64,000 bases of DNA from Microplitis mediator (Eukaryota; Arthropoda; Insecta; Hymenoptera; Braconidae), in the NCBI RefSeq assembly GCF_029852145.1, contig NC_079969.1, forward strand, positions 3,720,001 to 3,784,000. Reading direction: 5' to 3'. Under the pieces are notes generated by a model. The model saw nothing but the letters and a program-made list of their open reading frames with translations. It had not been told where the DNA came from and searched no databases. Position 1 is the stretch's first letter. Each line of letters begins with the position of its first letter. Below, piece by piece: positions 1 through 11,595 of this stretch. The translations under genes were made by a program, and so were the position numbers.

Positions 1-1264
1 CATTGTCGATTTTTGAGGTTGGAATCAGGTTCGGCGAACTTCTTTCCACTTGTATGACTTTGATACATTCGTTCAGCCTTGGCTAAATATGGCAGGATAT
101 GAATAGTAAATTAATCGCGTGTGAATTTTGTAAAGCTATGTTTTATGCGACCAGGTCTTTTTGGACATTAGTTAGTACTTAGGTACTAGTTTCATTTGCT
201 CACACAACTTATCAAAGATCATTCTTAATCACGGGTTGCAATTTTTGGAATTCGCTTACACTCGGTTACGACCAGAAACTTCCGACTTTGCTTCTTTCGA
301 CCTGATCATTGCGTACATGGCAGGTTCATTATAACAATGAACGACATTTGCCTATGCAACACACCGTGGAAATTTACATAACCAATAAATCCAAGTCGGT
401 ACAGTCGGTCGCTTCTGTGGCAACCTCCACGAGATGGAATTTTTAACTAAAAATCTTCTTCCGATTCCAGCCAATTCGTAGATTTTAACCGCCGAACTTC
501 AAACAAGATACGGACTATTTTAATCCTCTGCTTTTTCCTTGGTAATATAAATTGAATATATGTTTAAAATATCTGAGGCTAAATTTTTCGATTGGGATAT
601 TTTTATAAAACTATTTGAGGCTGGTGAAGTTGGAATGAAGTTACATTAAAAGATCAAAGATGTGGGGAAGCAAATGAGGCCAGCGAAGTTATTTTGAAAT
701 TCAGAGCGGGTTCTGATGGTTAGACGAAGGTTTTACCGGGTTTCGACTTTTAAATAAGACCGAACTTTGCGAGTCGCAATATTTTATATGGAGTATTTTT
801 TGAAAGTAAGCATAGACAGGAGATTTAATACCGAAATTAGTGAGCTTTTAAAAGTGTCGCGATGAGATAACTCAATGTTTCTTTTCTATCTGCTTAAATG
901 TTGTTTTCCGTATCTGGACTATCGAACGGATATCCGGTTGTTGATATAGTCGGAGAATGCACGTGTTATCCAAGGTTACAAAACGACACGCTATTGCGTC
1001 ACTCGGCTACTATATACATAAATAATACATTCATACTATTAATATATATTTGTTCCACTTCTTTTTTCTGAAAACAAAAAATAAAATATTCAAAATATAA
1101 ATAAATAAGTATGTGATTAAATTTCACTATATATAAATTCATAAAAAATTTAATACGCTATTAAAAGTGTCTTCCTGTCCTTGAAATTATATGCATAATA
1201 ATTAATTAAACTGAACTTGAAATTTAAAAAATTATTGTAAATAAAAAAATAAATAATACGTGTA
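1..1264. other. No gene seen
   Basis: Unique-looking, slightly less AT-rich sequence up to about 1000, then very AT-rich DNA. No long open frame and no convincing splice-site pair. Short related phrases (GGCTGGTGAAGTTGG, GAGGCCAGCGAAGTT) near 620-690 suggest a decayed repeat, but I cannot define its ends. Confidence 0.4.
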
Positions 1265-1480
1265 CCTGAAGATCCGAACGTTTTTCGCGAAACGGAAATA
1301 AAAAAACGAAATGGAAAATCAAAAATCTACTGGATCTAGATTTCCGAAATGTTTCGCATGGGTGCAAAAATGTCAGCCGGAAATTGCAGCCAGACCAAAT
1401 TACCCCTTGTCACCTTTAAGCAGTCAAATTACATAAATTTTTTTAATTTTCGTTGCGCGAAAAACGTTCCGATCTTCAGG
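1265..1480. mobile_element. Short TIR element (MITE), CCTGAAGATC ends
   Basis: A nearly perfect inverted repeat of about 27 bp closes this 216-bp element: CCTGAAGATCCGAACG at the left mirrors CGTTCCGATCTTCAGG at the right, continuing into TTTTTCGCG. It is flanked by TA on both sides, as expected for a TA target duplication. It is non-coding, so it would need a transposase supplied in trans. Superfamily not assigned. Confidence 0.7.
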
Positions 1481-1517
1481 TACATAATAATACATAAAAA
1501 ATATTGACTTCTTTCGT

Positions 1518-1625
1518 CGCCGATTGTATAATTTATTTATTTATTTATTCAGCAATAAAACCAACAGCCATAGCCAATTACAGGGTTACTTTTACATAAA
1601 AATACAAAAAAAAAAAAAAAACATA
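1518..1625 (-). repeat. Probable LINE 3' tail remnant
   Basis: A TTTA run is followed by CAGCAATAAAACCAACAGCC and GCCAATTACAGGGTTAC. On the minus strand this reads as a short non-coding 3' end finishing in a TAAA run, the usual form of non-LTR retrotransposon tails. No coding part is preserved. Weak call. Confidence 0.3.
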
Positions 1626-2120
1626 TTTGCGGGCAGAAGATGTGCCTCCGAATAAAACTAAACATAATTTTTAATATTGCAATATTATATTAAACATATA
1701 TATAATAATAGATTTAGCGCAGTGAAGTTACTATTTTGCCAAGTGATGCATTTGATAAGCCCGTAGGACTGTCCATTATGTCAAGCAATCGTTCTCGTTC
1801 CCAGAAACGGTTAACAAAAACAGAGATCTGAATATAATGTTATAATATAATAGGTACAAAAATGCACACTTCAAATGCTCATATTACGTTTCCGGTCATC
1901 AATTTATCTCTTAGATTGAAATTATTGTTTTACTATATGTTAGAATTCACTCTCTTATCTATACCCAAATACTGCTAAAATAATTTTTATATATTCAAAT
2001 ATTGGCGCCCAAAACTTGCAGTGTTGCCAAGTTCTGATATTTCTATCCGCTGTTTATTGTTATTGAAAAGTACAAATTTTGAGAACCTATATCAATTGAA
2101 TCAGTTAAAAAAAACATTAT

Positions 2121-2481
2121 CCGGGTCAAAAAAATAACAAATTTGATTTTTTTCCGTATCATCTCCGGCGCTATAAGTCAAATAGTAATTTTTTCTCAGG
2201 ACTTTTTATACTTTTTCCGACTAGAGGACATCGTAATGAACAAAAAATGTTAGTATTGTGTGGAGCTATCTCCCATAGGAAAGAATTTCAAGCTACATTC
2301 TAAAAATATACTCGTTAGCGAAAAGGAAGTCAAAAATGAATGAAAAACACGTTTGGTTTTGACGCGCTGGTTAACTTGACTTACTTAGTAGCCATTGAAG
2401 TAAAAAAAGTCAAATTTCACTTGACTTTTGCTCAGTCTTAATTTTAACAAAAGTCAAATTTACGGTATTTTCTTGACCGGG
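2121..2481. mobile_element. Foldback element, CCGGGTCAAA ends
   Basis: Begins CCGGGTCAAAAAAATAAC and ends TTTTCTTGACCGGG, with AAGTCAAATTT-type phrases inverted inside. Related left ends occur at 3661 and 9531. Non-coding. Target duplication not clear, so the exact limits are uncertain by a few bases. Confidence 0.45.
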
Positions 2482-4933
2482 CAACGTACGAATTTTAACA
2501 AAGAATCTAAAAACTGGTTCCTAAACATAGGTTCAATCATGCCTTTACCTGATAAATTTTGATGTATTTACGTTCATTTGAACGAAAAATTCGTATTTCC
2601 TTAACTTAACAAGGCGCCTACAATACTATCAGTGCAATTACGTCAAGTTCGTTTGAAAATTATGTTCAGAAGTGAACTATCCTAAACGTGTTATGTGAAT
2701 ACATTGTTGCCAGTTCAGCATAAATGGATACCGTAACATCCGACTGATATTTTTGATCGAAGTAGAGAAAAATTCAAAATCTGTTGCACTAAATTTGAAC
2801 AATACTGTTTTGAATTACGTTCTTTTCTGTAAAATTTGTTCTTCTATAAGCAAATACGCGTACTGGGATCATAATTTTACGAAAAATACAGAACAGTCTT
2901 CGAAATCAAACACTTGAGTTCGATAATGTCTGTTTCCTGGCAATAATTATTTTTTTATTTGAATACTTTGAGCAGTAATTCATAAAAATTGAAAAAAAAA
3001 TTTAAAAGAGTATATATTACTCACGATAAAATTAATTTATGCATCTACCTTCAAGTCGTGTAAAGTAAATATGTCTGCGTATAGTATGTTTATAGCAAGT
3101 TTTTATGTCTGTGTGTTTAAGTTCACGTGTGAGTATTTATATGTAGTGTGACTAAAGTAAGAAAGAGAGGGTATGAATGAACGTGAGTATATGAGGAAGC
3201 GAGACAATAGAGGAAACGTGAGTAAATGAGATAGAGATATTCATGAATGAATTTTGCGTGACAAAGATAGGAACTATGAGTGAAATAAATATAGAAACAA
3301 GTTAAGAACCAGAATAATTGATGATGTAAAACGACTAAGAAGAGAAAATACGGATCGTTGTTTCAGGATTTTCGGAAGGAATTATTTATCTAATAGGAAA
3401 TGATTTTATGAGGCTCGTCATTCTTCTCAATATTCAAGTTCGCAATTTAAAAAATTTTGAAAACAGTTGACTCTGCCCAGCCCTGAACCTTCTGATGTTT
3501 CCGAGCTCGAAAATTTAAATCAAAAATTGATTTATTAACAAATTGGTTTTTTTCAAATTTTCATTGGTTTGTTTCTGTAAATGTCTTCTAAAAAACTCAA
3601 AAAGTCATTAAATTTTCATTCTTTGGTTCAAATTTTGATACCCAAGAACCCCGATGAGATCCGGGTCAAAAATTAACTCAAATTTGACTTTTTTGACTGA
3701 AGCTAAAGTGGCCTGAGCCATAACCGGATACAATATTTCATGTAAAATGAAATTTCGGGTGATTGAACAAATTTCGATCCCTATTTTGACACATATGGAT
3801 TGTTGACATCCTTTTGCCCCATAATTTTTTCAATAGCCCACTAGTAGATTTCCTGAAGTTTTCCGCATTTTCTTTACCATCCATTTATTCCGTATTCTAA
3901 TTTTTTCTGCGTGCATACAAACGGAACTTTATAAGTACAGAGATAATTTAGTGACTAATTTCGAACATTTAATAATTGATCAGTAATTTCTGTACTTAAA
4001 CTCCACAAGTTGGATGAATTTTTAATCAAAAATAGGAAAAATTATGTAAAGTACAGCTTATATTATTATACTAACGCAGAATACTACAATGCAAGTTAAA
4101 GATGGAGAAAAAGTAGACGATGAAAAAGAAGGCAGTCGACCTTCCTGGGGGCCTTGCTACATGTAACAGACCTAAAAACATCGGCTCTTTTCGTATTCCG
4201 CCTTTTTAACGGAGTAAAAGACTTAGACTCTGACGCGCCTGCGACCCCATATATATATATACACATATATACATACATATATACTACATATAGTTTTTTT
4301 ACCATCCTCTTTTTTTAAATTCTCATTCTTCCTTTCTCACTTTACCGGATGAGAGCGTTTGAGTCTCAGTGATGAATTTGAATCTTCAAGAGTAGGAATT
4401 AAAAAATTTCTGTTTAAATGGATGTTTAATGTATTATTTTATTAACATATACTTTATACTTAATTATTGAAAATCAATTGATGCATAAGCTGAAAAAAAT
4501 GCTGCTATCATCAGTTTATAAATATATATTAGAATGAAGCATATGGAGAGTATGTTATCGTGACGGGTTATCAGCAATCGATTATGTTAATTTAAATAAT
4601 TTATTACGTATATTATAGTGGTCGAAAACGTTTTGTTTTATCTCACCTCCTTAAAAGTTTGTATTTAATGAAATTTTGTTTCCTAAATAAAGAATTTTTT
4701 AGCACAAGTTTTGGATCACGTGACCGCGAGATTAAAGTAATCCGTAAAATTCTTCAGTATAAACGACAGTAAATTCTTATTTTTTTGTGTCTTGATCACA
4801 GAATACTGTTAACAACAATTCAAATGTTCTTTCAATGATTTTTTAATTTACGTCTTCTACTGTTTCAAATTTTGATTAATAGTACAGATTAACTACAAGG
4901 TGCCGTAAATCTACAGCTGTAATAGGAAAAAGA
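2482..4933. other. No gene seen; one repeat fragment
   Basis: AT-rich spacer. At 3661 a CCGGGTCAAAAATTAACTC segment repeats the end of the element at 2121 and runs to roughly 3727 (AACCGG). The short frame near 4100-4300 is mostly a TA/CA microsatellite (TATATATACACATATATAC) and is not credible as a gene. Confidence 0.4.
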
Positions 4934-5320
4934 CCCTGATTAAACAACTGAATTCGATCGAATTAAACAGAATTAAATTTTTAATTCTATTGAATTCAGA
5001 TAAATTCTGTTAATTCGGTACCTAACTTAAAAATGAATTCTGTCTAATTCGGCAGGAAAACCAGAATTTGTTCGAATTAAAACGAATTTAAATAATTCTA
5101 TTCGGTTTAATTCTGATTAATTCGAAATTAATTCTCCAATTTCTGGTTCTGGATCCGAATTAAACTGAATTAAAACGAATTTTAAATTTTTAAATCGGTT
5201 TTATTCTGTTTAATTCAAATTCAAATTTTCAATTCAGTTGAATTCTGTTTTTGCAGAATTCGACAGAATATAACAGAATTAAAATTTTTAATTCGGTCGA
5301 ATTCAGTTGTTTAATCAGGG
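4934..5320. mobile_element. CCCTGATT foldback MITE, copy 1
   Basis: 387-bp non-coding element running from CCCTGATTAAACAACTGAAT to its mirror, which ends GTTGTTTAATCAGGG. The interior is a long imperfect palindrome of AATTCGRNCGAATTAAA-like words. The two bases on the left flank (GA) are repeated on the right flank (GA), a 2-bp target duplication. Near-identical copies lie at 22715 and 51689. Confidence 0.9.
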
Positions 5321-5825
5321 GACCGAAAGTTCCTTTCAATCTGACAGAAATTCGCGAAAAAAATTTTGAATGAGCAAAACTTAACCTCCAAATTGACTAC
5401 AAGTTACCGGAAACTATTTTGAACCATCAAATTTTTGCAGCCATCTTGTCGATTTTAGATTTCCGTCAACTTGTGATCAAAATCGCTATTAGGTTATTTT
5501 TTATTTGATAAAAAATAATAATATATTGTTTAAAATTCCAAACTTTGCTACAGTGTTTTACGAGCATTAATTTGTCGTCTCAATAATTCGTCTCTAGAAA
5601 GATCTGCAGAGATATTAAAATCGAGTAGTCTTTAGGTTTTTAAAAATATAATTTTTGACTACCTATTAAGTTAGAGTCTAAATTAAAGTAAACAACAATT
5701 TTTGTAAAATAGCAAATCATAAATCAGCTTAGAAATTAGATTATACAGTAAGAATTAAATCGTCTATTAATATTCCTTCACAAATTGTGACTAGATAATA
5801 AAATTACTCTTGTAAAAAACTATAT

Positions 5826-5887
5826 TAGGGTACAAAATTGCCATTTGGCCTGTGCCTGGCATAAAAATTAATAAATAAATAAAAAAA
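5826..5887 (+). repeat. Probable LINE 3' tail remnant
   Basis: GGGTACAAAATTGCCATTTG, then GCCTGTGCCTGGCAT and a TAAA/poly-A tail. This form is typical of the 3' terminus of a non-LTR retrotransposon inserted on the plus strand. No coding sequence is attached. Confidence 0.35.
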
Positions 5888-8584
5888 GATACGAAATTTG
5901 AAATTACTGTCATATATTTAAAAAACGGAAGTTAGTTTACATCCCTTATTATCTTAAAGTTCATTGTCACTAGATATAATCTTAAAAACAAAGAGAGCAT
6001 GAGGGTAAAAAACTCGTGATGCCTTCGCGAGCAGCATCCGGTATCAAGAAGTGAAGTAAAGAATCAAACGGTATTAATAATATTCACGTCATATGTGTAT
6101 ATAGTTTATATTATATATAAGAATCAGTATATAAAAATAGTAGTAAAGTATAGTTTTAAAAGTAACGTTTCCTCTAGATTGCTACGAAATTTGAATTTTT
6201 TTAATCCTCTAATAAATTAGGGAAAAAAAATAATGAATATGATGATTTTTCTTTAACAAGAAAAAGTAATAGCGTCATATTAAGCGCGTGATGTTTTCCA
6301 TTCAATCGAAACTTCAATGATAGCGTCGATCCATTCATAAAAAGCTTGAGGCATAAAGTCAACCGTCTCTCTAACACCGCAAGATGTCGTCTCTGTTACT
6401 CACTCCCACCATTTAATCATTCCCTCTCTTAATTTCCTCTCACACTGGACTCTTGTTCTTTCACAGTCATATGTTATCTTTGTCTACTACAGGTTTTGCG
6501 TAGGCATGTCATCCCTACCAAAAAATAACCCCCACCCATCAGCTTTCCAACGAACAATCAACGAGTTTAGTCGTATCCGCAAGCCAATTCAGTCGTAAGC
6601 CGGCTATTGATGCGCGCGCATTGTTTAACATTGCCCGGGAAATTCAAATTTTCAAAATTCTTAATTATCTATAAAATGTCACTTTTACTATTCATTAGTT
6701 AATTTCTGTGGTTAAAACAAGAAAAAGTTTATAAATCAACAGTTACTTCAAGAAAATTAATAAATTAAGACAAAATATTGTTTTGAGCTATGATCCGTAG
6801 TTTTTTTTTTTACAAATATAATACTTATGGTTGACTGTTACTTGATAAATAGTGAATAAATTGGTGTTAATTTTGTGAAATTGTATAATAAATCGTAATA
6901 ATAATCATACTAATGATAATAAAAGTGATATTATCATGTGGATAATTCCGTTATATTAAATAGTGAAATATTTTTATTGGAGTATTCTGATGGATCGCCG
7001 GTTTTTAAACCGGTGAAGGTGATTTGCAGTACTGGAGACGAACACGATTATTTTAGGGGAAGGACAACGTCCTGCTGGTACTTGAATTTTATTTTTACCG
7101 TTTGTTTAATTAATATTAATTGTTCGACGATGAAAAATAAAATTAATGGGAAACAAATAGAGGTAGAAAAAATGATACTGCAACAATAAGCATTAAAAAT
7201 ATTGACGTCGGTCATTATCTATTATATTTTATTTTGTTTTTCTATATATATTATCATCGTTTAATGTAATAGTGACTTGAATGTATGTGACTTTAAGCAC
7301 TCGCGCAGTAAAAGATGATAACTATACATTCCATTCGTCAGAAGCTGAATGGTTTGCTTGTTTTAGCCGCAGACAACGAGTGTAGTCAATGATATATATA
7401 TATATATATATAGTGTACCGGAACAAATAATCATATATTTATAAAATAAAAATAATCATCAAGGGTCTAGTAATTTTAGTTTTTTTTTTAAACAAAACCT
7501 ATGACCGCAAAATTAAGAACGAGACTCGATGGATTGATCTGTAATCTAGTGATCTACGGTTTTGTTTTTTGAAAATGTTCACTTTTGTAAGAGAAAAACG
7601 TGGGCAAAGTTGCTATTTAACGCGCAAGTGCGACAAGGATAGTTCCGTTTGTCGACGAGTGTGACAGAGATAAAAGTTCGAACTCCGTTTAAATTCAATA
7701 ATTCATAGTTTGCATTCATTGTTTTTTTCTGTAGTTCCATACAAAGTAAAAAAATATATTTATTATGATATAAAAAGTATATTAATAGGTAAAAAAAAGT
7801 TGTTAATTTTTACAAGTATTTTTTACATTAAAATATACAAGGATACTTCAGAAGTGGGACTCCGAGTGATTCGCTATAGTTAGTAAAATGTCTACAGTCT
7901 CGAAATAAAGCGTAGGTGCTCAAAGTGGGCGCCTGAGGCATCGCGACGCCCACGAAAGGCGCCCACTGCACGATATCGTGTGTGATGTATAATGATCTGT
8001 TGGCTGAATTTTAAACAATACGACTAAAAAGATATTCAAACACTTTAAGACATTAAAAATCGAACGAATCATTACACAAAAAATAAGTAATCATCTTAAA
8101 AAATAATATTTTAAATTTTGAGTCTGATAATTATTCCGGTTAATATTTATATACAAGTATTTATTTTTCTTGTTATTTATGGACGAATTGATATACATAT
8201 CTGTTTACTTCTTACGTCGAGAAAGTTTCAAAGTATCACAGAAAATTTTGCGACCGATCATATTATAAAATTCATCTTTAGCTTCGACTTTTTGGTGACT
8301 TTATTCGGACGATTTAAAATTTGGTTATTTCGCGCTAATTATTCTCATTTATATTTACACTAGTTCCCTATAGTATACGAAATACAAATCGCTCTTTTAG
8401 AGAATGAAAATATGGGTATTCTTATAACGGGGTTTAGACTCGAACGCTGTCATTTAGTAGGGGAACCCTAGTTCTGAGAATTTTTTTCACTGCAGTCTGA
8501 ACTTAGTCCTGTAACGAAATTAGACTATAAATGTATATACAGATATAACTAATTTTGACTGTTTCAAAATTTGGTCAAAGTATT
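5888..8584. other. No gene confirmed; possible upstream region of sprouty
   Basis: Contains stretches of normal complexity (6300-6600 and 6940-7150) amid AT-rich DNA. An open frame at 6938-7189 lacks an ATG start and shows no family signature. It could be an untranslated or first coding exon of a long sprouty gene, but no donor site here was tied to the acceptor at 11623. A TA run sits at 7391-7412. Confidence 0.35.
7925..7966. repeat. GC-rich hairpin
   Basis: GTGGGCGCCT is mirrored 22 bases later by AGGCGCCCAC, with a GC-rich loop. This is an unusually GC-rich inverted repeat for the surrounding DNA. Function unknown. Confidence 0.5.
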
Positions 8585-9060
8585 ATTTATTTATTAAGGC
8601 CATGGTCGAGACTCCTTGCGGCCCTTCAATGTAATACAAATTTTTATAAGTGTATAGAATAATATTCAACAAAATATAATTAACAATTATTAAATGACGT
8701 TAGCTATAACATTCTATCATAAATTCACTCAACATAAACTCATAACAAGCTTGACGGAAAATTTGAAAATTAGGCTGTGACGTAGTGTTCAGGTAATTGA
8801 TTCCATGCTCTGACTGCACTAACTATGAAAGATTTATCATATAAAGTAATGAATGTATCAAAGATAATTTGTTTTCAAAATTAGAGTTCAAATTTAGACA
8901 AAAATTGCAGTGTCGCTTATGAAGTTGAACAACTAGCGCCAGTGGGATTTTTTACAATGATTCTTATAAAAGATATGTCTATAGCATGATTTGAAACTAT
9001 GTTTTATAAATCTCACTGTAAAAAGACACTCTAGCGCTTTTTGGTTCGTGTTACTAGGAC
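8585..9060 (-). pseudogene. Decayed non-LTR retrotransposon (LINE), 3' end
   Basis: On the minus strand a short frame reads YDKSFIVSAVRAWNQLPEHY (about 8790-8850). This matches, by recall, the extreme C-terminal region that follows the reverse transcriptase in some insect LINEs. It also matches YDKSFIVTSIRVWNSL in the LINE fossil at 62.7-63.3 kb. The 3' tail, GGCCGCAAGGAGTCTCGACC then a TAAA-like run, lies at 8590-8630. Upstream frames are broken. Confidence 0.6.
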
Positions 9061-11595
9061 TGTAAATTTTATGTTAAATTTTCTTCATATATTTATACTC
9101 GAAATATGTATTTTCACACGAGTATTCTTTAAGCCGAAATCTTTACGACTTCCGAAAACAGAGAAGTATTCAATTAAAGAAAACCGTTGACATTGTTACC
9201 CCAAAGTTCTTCAAATTTGTTCCGTTTTTAAACCAGACCCTTGAAATTTCAAAAAATTTCTCACTACCTGGGAACGTTACTTGCAACTCAGTTTAGTTGT
9301 GTGCGTGGGTAGCAGCTAGAATATATTTCAGTACGCAGTAGAGAAATAATTGAATTATCAAAGTCAATGAACCCTTCAGCACTCGCATGTTTTTCTTGCG
9401 CTGCAGCAGCATTCTATGAGTTGAATAGTAACTTGTCAGTAAAATTCTCATAACGGGAGTGTTGACGGGTTAATCAATTAGTTATTATTTCTATTCAATA
9501 GTAATGATAAAAATGATTCCCGGAAGTATTCCCGGGTCAAAAACTAACTCAAATTTGACTTTTTGGACTAAAATGGATACTAAGTTGGCCAAATTAGCCA
9601 AAAGCATTTCAAAAATGGATGAACACGTTTGAATTTTACTAGTTTTCGATCAATTTGATATTTAGTATCCATTCAAGTCAAAAAAGTCTCAGGTTGATAA
9701 CAATTGGAAGCTTCTTTTATTAACCAATTGAATGCTTACTTTTCAATTATATATTCAAAATCCTTATTTACTTGCGTTCATTGATATAAGTTAATTTTGT
9801 ACTTATTCCTCATGTATACACACGCTAATACATGCGCACACTTATACACCTTTTGATAATTAAAGCCCCCGGCTGAGCCGTAAAATTATGACCCGTTTCG
9901 AAAGGCATAAAACTTCGCGAATTTCCTGTCATAGAAAATGGTTACTGCTTTTAATTTTGAAAATGACATCTTCATTTCAAAAACTGTCTAACGAAATCTG
10001 ACAGCAAAAGTAATAAAAATTACAAAAGATTGTTTTTAATTTAAATAATAATTAAAATCTTTATCACTTTTGCAAAGAGAGAAAGTAGACGGAACGAAAA
10101 AATAAAATTTAAAGAAGTGAAAATGAATAAAAAAGAAAACAAAGGAAAAGAATAAGAAGGAAGGAGACCCTTGAGGGCCCGGCTCATTTACCTGTTCGGT
10201 ATACAATAAAAAGGGGATCCCTGGAAACGGTATCGGTACATGAACACAACCATCTGTCCCTCTTGTGTGAAATATCTCCCGTCCTATCCACCTCTCCGGT
10301 TATAACCACATCTTCTCTTTCTATTAGCCACACATCTGCCCAAATTCTTAAGAAGTCCTCATTCAAGCCATGGACACTGACTTTACCTGAGTCTTTATTT
10401 TGCTGCCATGAATTCTCATATATACATATATACATATACTATGGGTCTATATAATAGTATATATATATAGGTATAGGAAGCGAGCCAGACTAAAAAAGGA
10501 TCTCCTTTTTCGAGGCGCATTCCTATTCTTTTATATGCATAGACTACTTCCTTTATTCTTTTTTCAATGTTCTTTTCATTTTCGAGAATTATTGGCAATA
10601 TTGTTTCTGTAGTTCTTTTTTTTCTGATGTTAATTCTCTGAATTCGATTTCACCGGAAAAAAATGCCATTCGGCAGTCAGAACAAAAGGTAGACTTCCCG
10701 AAAAGTAACAAATTTTGAACCCTCTTGAGATATGTAAAAATTAATGAAACGAACTATAGTTTTTTTTCATCTTCAAGGTTTTTTTCATAGAACACTTGAA
10801 AAAGTTAAGGTTTTTATCGAAAAGCTAAGAAAACGGCGCTCGGAAGTAAATTTCGATAAGATAACCTATGAATTTGGTGAAAACTGAATATTTAATAAAA
10901 TTTTAAACTACAATGCGATGTACACATTGTATTTAAAATAGAATAGTTCACGCAAGTTTCTCTTTGAAATGTACAATAATAGATGTGCACAGCGTTGAGC
11001 CGAAAATAATCGTGGGGGTCACAATAATAGAATATATATCGGGGCCGCCGAAACGTAATATAAAAAATCTTCAAATTTTGATCTTAACGTGGAATTTATA
11101 TTGAAACACTTTATTGTGATATTTATCACTTAAGTCGACTTTGGTCATTCATTATGAATCATGTCACCCAACAGATGGGATCAACTCTTTTGAATCGCAG
11201 AAGAAACTTCAAAATTCACTATTTACATAGAAACCCGCCATTTTTTCAAAATAATTTTATCAAAACTACTGATGAAGTAGAGGGTAACCCGGGTCAGAAA
11301 ATTTGATCTGATTCTAGTAAAATTGGATCGTATTTGGACTAATTGGTCAGTTTTTGAATTCTTATAAAAATTTTAAGCTGTTTTTCATCTAAAGATGATC
11401 AGAAACAGACGTATCTAAACAATAGGCAAAAAAAGTTTGATTTTGATCTAGAGCCGACCAAAACCAAACTAAAAATCATTGAAATCATGTCTGAAAATAG
11501 TACAGACAAAACTCGATTAAAATTCACGTTTATTGTCTGTTCCAAACTGGGCAAAAAAATGAACTATTTTTTCAAAAGAATACAAAAGACCGAAA
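9061..11595. other. No gene seen; repeat fragments upstream of sprouty
   Basis: Holds a CCCGGGTCAAAAACTAACTC foldback fragment at 9531-9710, whose TTGACTTTTTGGACT is partly mirrored by AAGTCAAAAAAGTC, and another CCCGGGTCAG end at 11289. Moderately complex sequence at 10140-10430 has short open frames on both strands but no family signal. It may be sprouty intron or regulatory DNA. Confidence 0.35.

Noticed and set aside
6938..7189. 83-residue open frame as a coding gene
   Set aside because: Begins with GTG rather than ATG, no family signal, no linked exon; kept only as a possible sprouty leader region.
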